A stretch of DNA of 64,000 bases, taken from the NCBI RefSeq assembly GCF_014650955.1, contig NZ_BMVY01000032.1, forward strand, positions 39,869 through 103,868, given 5' to 3'. The DNA is from Streptomyces tauricus. GTDB lineage: Bacteria > Actinomycetota > Actinomycetes > Streptomycetales > Streptomycetaceae. The notes beneath the pieces are model-generated. The model worked only from the letters and a program-made list of their open reading frames with translations, was not told the origin of the DNA and ran no database searches. The position numbers and the translations under genes were made by a program. Within the stretch, counting starts at the first letter, position 1, and the number at the start of each line of letters is the position of its first letter. Below are positions 59,535 through 64,000 of this stretch, piece after piece.

Positions 59535-62415
59535 CGTTGCCTCCGCTGTCGTGGTCGTTGCCGTCGTCCGTCGGGCGGACCGCCCGCCAGGGCGCGAAGG
59601 CGCTCGCGTCGCGGGGCAGCAGCGCGGCCAGCTCCGGGCAGTGCCGCAGGATGACGGAGTCCATACCGCCCTTCTCGACCCAGTCGATGCCGAGCGGTGT
59701 GTAGACCTCGGGCCGGTAGTCGACGGTCAGGAAGCGGTCGCTCTGCAGACGCCGCGTCGCCATCAGGATGAAGATGCGGAAGGCCGTGTCGCTGAAGCCG
59801 AAGCCCGTCGGCGGGTTCTCGGCGAACAGGCCCACCACCGTGTCGATCTCGTCGACCGAGCGGTACACCTCCTTGAGCCGCGCCAGCGACTCGGTGCTCT
59901 GCGTCAGCTCCTCGAAGGAGCGGATCCGCTGCTTGTGCAGCCCCTCGCGGAAGTCGTTGTAGCGCGGCACACCACGCCGCCGGGTCCGTACGAGGTCCAC
60001 CACCGACAGGTCGATGATCTCGCCGTCCCGCTCGAACTGCTGCAGCGCGCGCGGGTAGTTGTGCAGGGTGATCGCGCCGGGATGCGCGATCCCGAACGAG
60101 TACAGGGCGTTCACGAGTCCCGTCTTGCGGATCTGCGACTCGGCCGCGCCGCCCTGGATGTCCATGAAGCCGACCGTTTCGAGACGCTGCCCGAAGTGGT
60201 GCTCGCGCAGTTCGAAGTCGTCGGGGACCAGCGGGTGCATCCGGTACACCGTGACGAAGTCCTCGGTCAGCGAGTACGGCGTCCCGTGGTGGTCCGGCAC
60301 GGTCCGGGGAATGCCCTGGAGCGAGTGCGCCTCCAGCAGCCACAGGCCCAGCTGGTTCAGCCAGTTCCTCGGCGGGCCCTGCCAGTTGGTCTTCAGACCG
60401 ATGTCGATCGCCTTCGTCGCGAGGATCGCCGGGGTCCACTCCACCGTGTGTATCTTCGCGATGAGCGCGGAGACCACGAGGCGGGCCGTGTGGTAGATCC
60501 GCTCCTCACGCATCGACGGGTACTCGGCGCGCAGCGCGTCACAGACCGCGTTGTGCTCCCGTGCGAACAGGGTGTGCATCGCGCTGAGGCCCATCCACCA
60601 GCTCTCGTTGAACCCGGTGAGCGGGACGCCGTTCTGCGCGCCCGGCAAGTGGCCGTCCTCCAGGCGGAGTTTGGCGCCGCCGTCGGGCTCCCGCAGGAAG
60701 CGGGCGGTCTCCTCGTCGCCGCCGTACACCTCGGAGCCGTCCCACCAGTGCGAGGCCATGTTCCCGAACAGGATCGGCGGCCGGTTGCCGGGCTGTTCCA
60801 GCCCCTCGTTGTCGGTGAACCGCATCACGTTCTCCGCCGACCCGCCCGGCGTGTTGTACCAGGGGTCGCTGCCGGGCGGCAGGGGCACCTCGACCGACGG
60901 GCCGCCCGCCGGGTACCGCCGGTGGTTGACCCAGTCGTGCACCTGGAACTGGATCCAGGCCGCCGCCAGCACATTGAGCGAGGTCGCGGGCAGGAAGCTG
61001 TCCCGCCGCAGCAGCTGACGGCTGACCGTGACCGGGTTGGGCGTGTCGAACTGGTCGGGCCGGTAGTCCGGTTTCAGGTTCCGTCCGAAGGCCGCGCCCA
61101 CGGCCCCCATCCTCGGCTCGGACAGATCGTTGTACGAGCCGTCGTACGAGCGCTCGGTGCGCAGCCGCTCCTCGATCGGCCGCGGTACGGGCTGCGCCTT
61201 GGGCGGGGCCTCGCGCACCTCGGTGTCGATCAGGTTGAACCGGCGCAGCACCTTCCGCAGGAACACCAGGTTCAGCAGGCTCAGCTGCAACGGCAGCCGG
61301 TGCCAGGGCACATACCGGTTCAGCCGCGTCAGCACGGCGCCGACGGGTCGGCCGATGATCCGGTTGCGCAGCGGCTCCTCGGTGACGAAGCGCAGCCCGA
61401 GCCGGTGCGCGCCGCTCGCCTGATAGGCGGCCTTGCGGGCCCGGTTGAGATTGCCCAGGGGACGGAAGTCGTCGGTGGTGTACCAGGGGTTGAACACCAG
61501 GTCTTCCACCCGCCGGGCCGCCGCCCGCGCCTCGGCCTCGTCCACGTCCTGGCTCGGTACGGTGAGCCGGGCCACCGCGATCGGCGGCGAGACGGCGTCC
61601 TTCCACTCCACCGAGGTGTCCTCGACCGGGGTGCGCAACTCGTCCACGTACCGCTGCACACACAGCTCGAAGGACACGTCGGCCGAAGCGAGCCGACGGG
61701 CCAGCTCATGGTGCAGGAAGTCGGGGTCGCGCCGGTCGGGCGGCGGGGCCGGAGGTGTGCCGGCCGCGGGGCGCAGCAGATAGCGCACCGGTCCCGCCTC
61801 GCCCCAGAGCATCGCCCCGCGGCTCCAGTACGTCTGCGTGGCGAGGGAGGTGACGGTCTGGCGGGTGGCCGCCTGGACATTGCGCCGCATCCGCGTGGCG
61901 GTCTCGAACCCGACCGCCAGCGGGAGCTTCACGAGGAGCCCGAACGCCTTCTGGAGCGGGTTGCGGGCGCCCGCCATGGCCTTGGCGAAGGCCACGAACT
62001 CGCGGGCGTCACGGGCGTGGGACACCGGGTAGCTCGTGGCGAGCAGGTCGTGGCTCTCCTCGTCCGACACCCGTACGCGCAGGGCCGCGCCCCGCAGGTC
62101 GGGGGCGCCGTCGCCCTGCCGGATGCCGCTCGCGTTCGACAGCCGCAGCGTCACCGGATAGTCGGCGCCGGGACGGGCGAAGCCGACGCGCAGGGCGGCG
62201 GGCAGATCGTCGTGGAAGCGCAGGCGCGCGTTCTCCACACCGAGTGGGGCCTTGGCGTGGATGGCGCGGGCCGTTCCGCCGCCCCCGGCCCGGCGGTTCT
62301 TCACCTGTACTTCCATCAGCTCCCGGGCCAGCCGGTCGAAAACCAGCCGTTCCGCCTCGGGGCTTCCGCCTTCGTAGTGTTCGTACCGCTGCTCGTGCTG
62401 CCCGGTCTCGGCCAT
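59521..62415 (-). CDS. Catalase-like (allene oxide synthase type) / heme dioxygenase fusion
   Basis: 964 residues. N-terminal catalase-related domain (about 20-345): distal His53 in RAIHAKA, PVTLRLSNASG, DLRGAALRVRV, and a heme-Tyr near 331 in YQASGAHRLG. C-terminal animal-peroxidase/cyclooxygenase-like domain (about 440-940): distal His near 493 in QFQVHDWVNH, PWYNTPGGSAENVMRF, NESWWMGLSAMHTLFAREHN, and YRMHPLVPDDF near 724 with the proximal His and the catalytic Tyr three residues before it. Such a pair would oxygenate a fatty acid to a hydroperoxide and then rearrange it, as in the animal AOS-LOX fusions, but with a heme dioxygenase in place of lipoxygenase. No signal peptide. GAAGGAA precedes the ATG at 62415. 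Confidence 0.88.
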   Translation of the reverse strand: MAETGQHEQRYEHYEGGSPEAERLVFDRLARELMEVQVKNRRAGGGGTARAIHAKAPLGVENARLRFHDDLPAALRVGFARPGADYPVTLRLSNASGIRQGDGAPDLRGAALRVRVSDEESHDLLATSYPVSHARDAREFVAFAKAMAGARNPLQKAFGLLVKLPLAVGFETATRMRRNVQAATRQTVTSLATQTYWSRGAMLWGEAGPVRYLLRPAAGTPPAPPPDRRDPDFLHHELARRLASADVSFELCVQRYVDELRTPVEDTSVEWKDAVSPPIAVARLTVPSQDVDEAEARAAARRVEDLVFNPWYTTDDFRPLGNLNRARKAAYQASGAHRLGLRFVTEEPLRNRIIGRPVGAVLTRLNRYVPWHRLPLQLSLLNLVFLRKVLRRFNLIDTEVREAPPKAQPVPRPIEERLRTERSYDGSYNDLSEPRMGAVGAAFGRNLKPDYRPDQFDTPNPVTVSRQLLRRDSFLPATSLNVLAAAWIQFQVHDWVNHRRYPAGGPSVEVPLPPGSDPWYNTPGGSAENVMRFTDNEGLEQPGNRPPILFGNMASHWWDGSEVYGGDEETARFLREPDGGAKLRLEDGHLPGAQNGVPLTGFNESWWMGLSAMHTLFAREHNAVCDALRAEYPSMREERIYHTARLVVSALIAKIHTVEWTPAILATKAIDIGLKTNWQGPPRNWLNQLGLWLLEAHSLQGIPRTVPDHHGTPYSLTEDFVTVYRMHPLVPDDFELREHHFGQRLETVGFMDIQGGAAESQIRKTGLVNALYSFGIAHPGAITLHNYPRALQQFERDGEIIDLSVVDLVRTRRRGVPRYNDFREGLHKQRIRSFEELTQSTESLARLKEVYRSVDEIDTVVGLFAENPPTGFGFSDTAFRIFILMATRRLQSDRFLTVDYRPEVYTPLGIDWVEKGGMDSVILRHCPELAALLPRDASAFAPWRAVRPTDDGNDHDSGGNGEPG

Positions 62416-62429
62416 CGGTCGTTTCCTTC

Positions 62430-62466
62430 GTACGGAATGAGTACGGATGCGTACGGATGTGTACGG
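62430..62466. repeat. Four phased GTACGG direct repeats upstream of the heme dioxygenase
   Basis: GTACGG occurs at 62430, 62441, 62451 and 62461, spaced 11, 10 and 10 bases, i.e. one helical turn each. They end 15 bases from the start codon, within the leader or promoter. Possible activator or repressor array. Confidence 0.6.
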
Positions 62467-62732
62467 GACAGGGGCCAGCACGCTACCGGTGGGGCGGGGT
62501 CGCCGCAGCGGTGGTTCCCGCCGATGCGCGGGGGCTGTCGGTGGGCGGGCGCGTGGCGCGTCCGCGCACGTCGGGGCGTCCGCGGGGCCCTCCGGGACGT
62601 CCGCCCGATGTCCCGCGAGGCCCGCGGTCCCACAGCAGCCACAGCCGGTGGGGGCGGGGGTGGCCGGGAGTTTCGCCCCGCCCGCCGGGGGCCGACCGCT
62701 GTGCGGACCGGCTGCGGGTGGCGGGGGTTGCC

Positions 62733-63058
62733 TGCGCAGTTCCCCGCGCCCCTGAAAGCCCCGGGGAGTCTGGGCCGGCCGGATGTGTTGTGCGGCCCGG
62801 TGAGGGCTGGCCGCGCAGTTCCCCGCGCCCCTGGCGGTGTCGGGGTTGGGCGGGGTGTGTCGTGCGGCTCGGTGGGGGCTGGCCGCGCAGTTCCCCGCGC
62901 CCCTGGCGGTGTCGGGGTTGGGCGGGGTGTGTTGTGCGGGTCGGTGGGGGCTGGCCGCGCAGTTCCCCGTGCCCCTGGCGGTGTCGGGGTTGGGCGGGGT
63001 GTGTTGTGCGGCTCGGTGGGGGCTGGCCGCGCAGTTCCCCGCGCCCCTTAGGGCGTAG
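62733..63058. repeat. 72-bp tandem array built on the REP-like element
   Basis: Near-identical copies start at about 62781, 62853, 62925 and 62997 (last one partial), each exactly 72 bases and each containing GCGCAGTTCCCCGCGCCCCT followed by GGCGGTGTCGGGGTTGGGCG. The first copy is more diverged. Because 72 is a multiple of three, open frames give a fake 24-residue repeat protein. No gene is supported here. Confidence 0.85.
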
Positions 63059-63251
63059 GGGGTTGGGCGGGGCGGTGGAGGCTGGCTGCGCTGCTTGAGG
63101 GCGCGGGGGCCTGTTGCGTTGGTTCTTGTCGGGGCGCAGCCCCTTTTTTAGGGGCGCGGGGAACTGCGCGCTCAGCCCTCACCAACGTGCACAACACATC
63201 CCGCCCCAGACCCGTGGCCGCCCGCAGGGCTGACGCGGCGGCCCGGGCGCT
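63059..63251. repeat. Inverted REP half unit and spacer
   Basis: TTTTTTAGGGGCGCGGGGAA, followed by CTGCGCG, at about 63145-63171 faces the array on the other side, so the whole array is bounded by an inverted copy. No gene is seen in this stretch. Confidence 0.65.
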
Positions 63252-63297
63252 ACGTCGACGGCCTCGCTCCGCCAGGGGGGAGCGAGGCCGTCGACGT
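63252..63297 (-). terminator. 19-bp perfect hairpin terminator of the histidine phosphatase gene
   Basis: ACGTCGACGGCCTCGCTCC and GGAGCGAGGCCGTCGACGT are exact reverse complements around an 8-base loop. It starts 24 bases after the stop codon of the phosphatase gene, reading on the minus strand. Confidence 0.88.
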
Positions 63298-63320
63298 GTT
63301 GGGGTCCGGGACGCGGTGGT

Positions 63321-63908
63321 CTACGGCTTGGCGTTCCATTCCGCGAGGACCGGGCGCCCGTGCTCCAGGGAGAGCCGGCTCACCGTGGCCGTGTCCAGCC
63401 GGAACAGCCGCCCGTCCGAGGCGGGCAGCCCGAGCCGGCGGGCGGTCAGGACGCGCAGGAAGTGAGAGTGGGCCACCAGGACCACGTCACCCTCGTCGAG
63501 CGCCTTCGCCGCGTGGGCGAGCACCCGGTCGGCACGTTCGCCCACCTCGACGGGCGACTCACCGGTGTGCCCGTCCGGGCCGGGCGGCACCCCGTCGTTC
63601 CACAGGTACCAGTCGGGACGGGTGCGGTGGATGTCGACGGTCTTGATGCCTTCGTAGGCCCCGTAGTTCCACTCGTGCAGATCGGGGTCGACGACGGCCC
63701 CGGTCAGCCCCGCCAGTTCCGCCGTGCGTATCGCGCGCTGGAGCGGACTGGTGAGCACGAGGGCACAGGACCGCCCGGCGAAGAGCGGGACGAGGGACCT
63801 CGCCTGCTCCTCGCCGTGCGGGGTGAGGGGCAGGTCGGTCCAGCTGGTGTGCTGTCCCGACCGGCTCCACTCGGTCTCGCCGTGCCGGACGAGGAGGAGA
63901 TCGCCCAT
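63321..63908 (-). CDS. Histidine phosphatase family protein (phosphoglycerate mutase-like)
   Basis: 195 residues. The phosphohistidine motif LLLVRHGETEWSRSGQHTSW (R-H-G-E near residues 8-11) is intact, with SPLQRAIRTAEL and the second catalytic His in VVLVAHSHFLRVL. The DPDLHEWNYGAYEG region carries the catalytic Glu. These proteins dephosphorylate sugar phosphates or act as broad acid phosphatases. It lies 14 bases after the 6-phosphogluconate dehydrogenase gene, likely in one operon, so a pentose-phosphate-related substrate is plausible. Confidence 0.92.
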   Translation of the reverse strand: MGDLLLVRHGETEWSRSGQHTSWTDLPLTPHGEEQARSLVPLFAGRSCALVLTSPLQRAIRTAELAGLTGAVVDPDLHEWNYGAYEGIKTVDIHRTRPDWYLWNDGVPPGPDGHTGESPVEVGERADRVLAHAAKALDEGDVVLVAHSHFLRVLTARRLGLPASDGRLFRLDTATVSRLSLEHGRPVLAEWNAKP

Positions 63909-63922
63909 GATGTCTGCTTCTC

Positions 63923-64000
63923 CTACTTCGCGGATTCGACGGCGTGGCCGCCGAACTGGTTGCGCAGTGCCGCGATCATCTTCATCTGCGGCGAGTCGTC
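63923..64000 (-). CDS. gnd: 6-phosphogluconate dehydrogenase, C-terminal end (runs off window)
   Basis: Only the last 25 codons are inside the window: DDSPQMKMIAALRNQFGGHA, then VESAK and a TAG stop at 63923-63925. This is the C-terminal end I recall for the actinobacterial decarboxylating 6-phosphogluconate dehydrogenase, with the RNQFGGHA signature. The rest of the gene lies beyond 64000. It would oxidise 6-phosphogluconate to ribulose 5-phosphate and CO2. The following phosphatase gene is probably in the same transcript. Confidence 0.75.
   Translation of the reverse strand, partial: DDSPQMKMIAALRNQFGGHAVESAK

Noticed and set aside
59188..63051. 1287-codon plus-strand open frame over the dioxygenase and the tandem array
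   Set aside because: It reads antisense to the heme dioxygenase and then through the 72-bp array, giving a spurious 24-residue repeat. No ribosome binding site or family signature.
62733..63058. Possible CRISPR array
   Set aside because: Repeats are 72 bases with no variable spacers, no cas genes are nearby, and the core is a REP element found elsewhere in the window.
1..64000. tRNA, rRNA, insertion sequences, attachment sites or a known riboswitch
   Set aside because: None of the expected signatures (CCA-flanked cloverleaf, transposase motifs, integrase gene) was seen on either strand by eye; a covariance-model search would be needed to be certain.

Overview
The window is high-GC actinobacterial DNA and almost certainly comes from a Streptomyces chromosome. 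Signs of this are the strong third-position GC bias, many GTG and a few TTG starts, four-base stop/start overlaps inside operons, and many copies of a GTTCCCCGCGCCCCT intergenic element. The gene families present (DUF6493, DUF1684, LCP proteins, a tgmAB graspetide pair, ROK and TetR regulators) fit. Strong identities are called from sequence motifs alone; no database search was run.

Layout. 1-6768: start of an ECF sigma factor (minus), divergent from a Ser/Thr kinase, N-formylglutamate amidohydrolase and DUF429 run. Then comes a short leader-like ORF, a repeat tract and an EF-G paralogue. 6769-8622: low-complexity GC-rich DNA and a short DUF6493 protein. 8951-14749: DUF1684 gene plus a complete five-gene oligopeptide/nickel-type ABC importer with overlapping genes. 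14971-19901: a cell-envelope pair (pseudo-deacetylase/GT2 fusion and LCP protein), an AlaDH/CEOS-like dehydrogenase and a small Cys-rich protein. 20435-23932: cold-shock protein, membrane desaturase and a DesKR-like two-component pair. 24070-28387: TetR/MFS efflux pair with two clear operators, then an XRE regulator divergent from an aldo/keto reductase.

28744-36172 is the most interesting region. It holds a CDP-alcohol phosphatidyltransferase, a zinc-less MDR dehydrogenase, a degenerate 6-pyruvoyltetrahydropterin synthase homologue, a glycosyltransferase, a methyltransferase, a UPF0104-type membrane protein, a creatininase-family amidohydrolase and a GTP cyclohydrolase II. The cyclohydrolase has Met in place of the Tyr needed to finish the normal reaction. 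Together they look like a pathway that diverts GTP through a formylated pyrimidine (FAPy) intermediate to an unknown glycosylated or methylated product. 36243-39734 is a tightly coupled FAD-oxidase/saccharopine-dehydrogenase triad.

39840-42776: a serine hydrolase, then a graspetide precursor and its ATP-grasp ligase. 42859-43666: a deletion scar joining fragments of two unrelated genes. 43938-50956: ROK regulator and sugar ABC importer with an unrecognised 620-residue protein, closed by a 24-bp perfect hairpin. 51122-56450: a shikimate-type transporter, TetR, shikimate dehydrogenase and 3-dehydroshikimate dehydratase, a route to protocatechuate. 56573-62415: a ThDP enzyme, then a nitroreductase-like protein coupled to a catalase-like/heme-dioxygenase fusion. 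62416-64000: a 72-bp tandem array, a histidine phosphatase and the 3' end of 6-phosphogluconate dehydrogenase. No rRNA, tRNA, IS element, CRISPR array or replication origin was seen.
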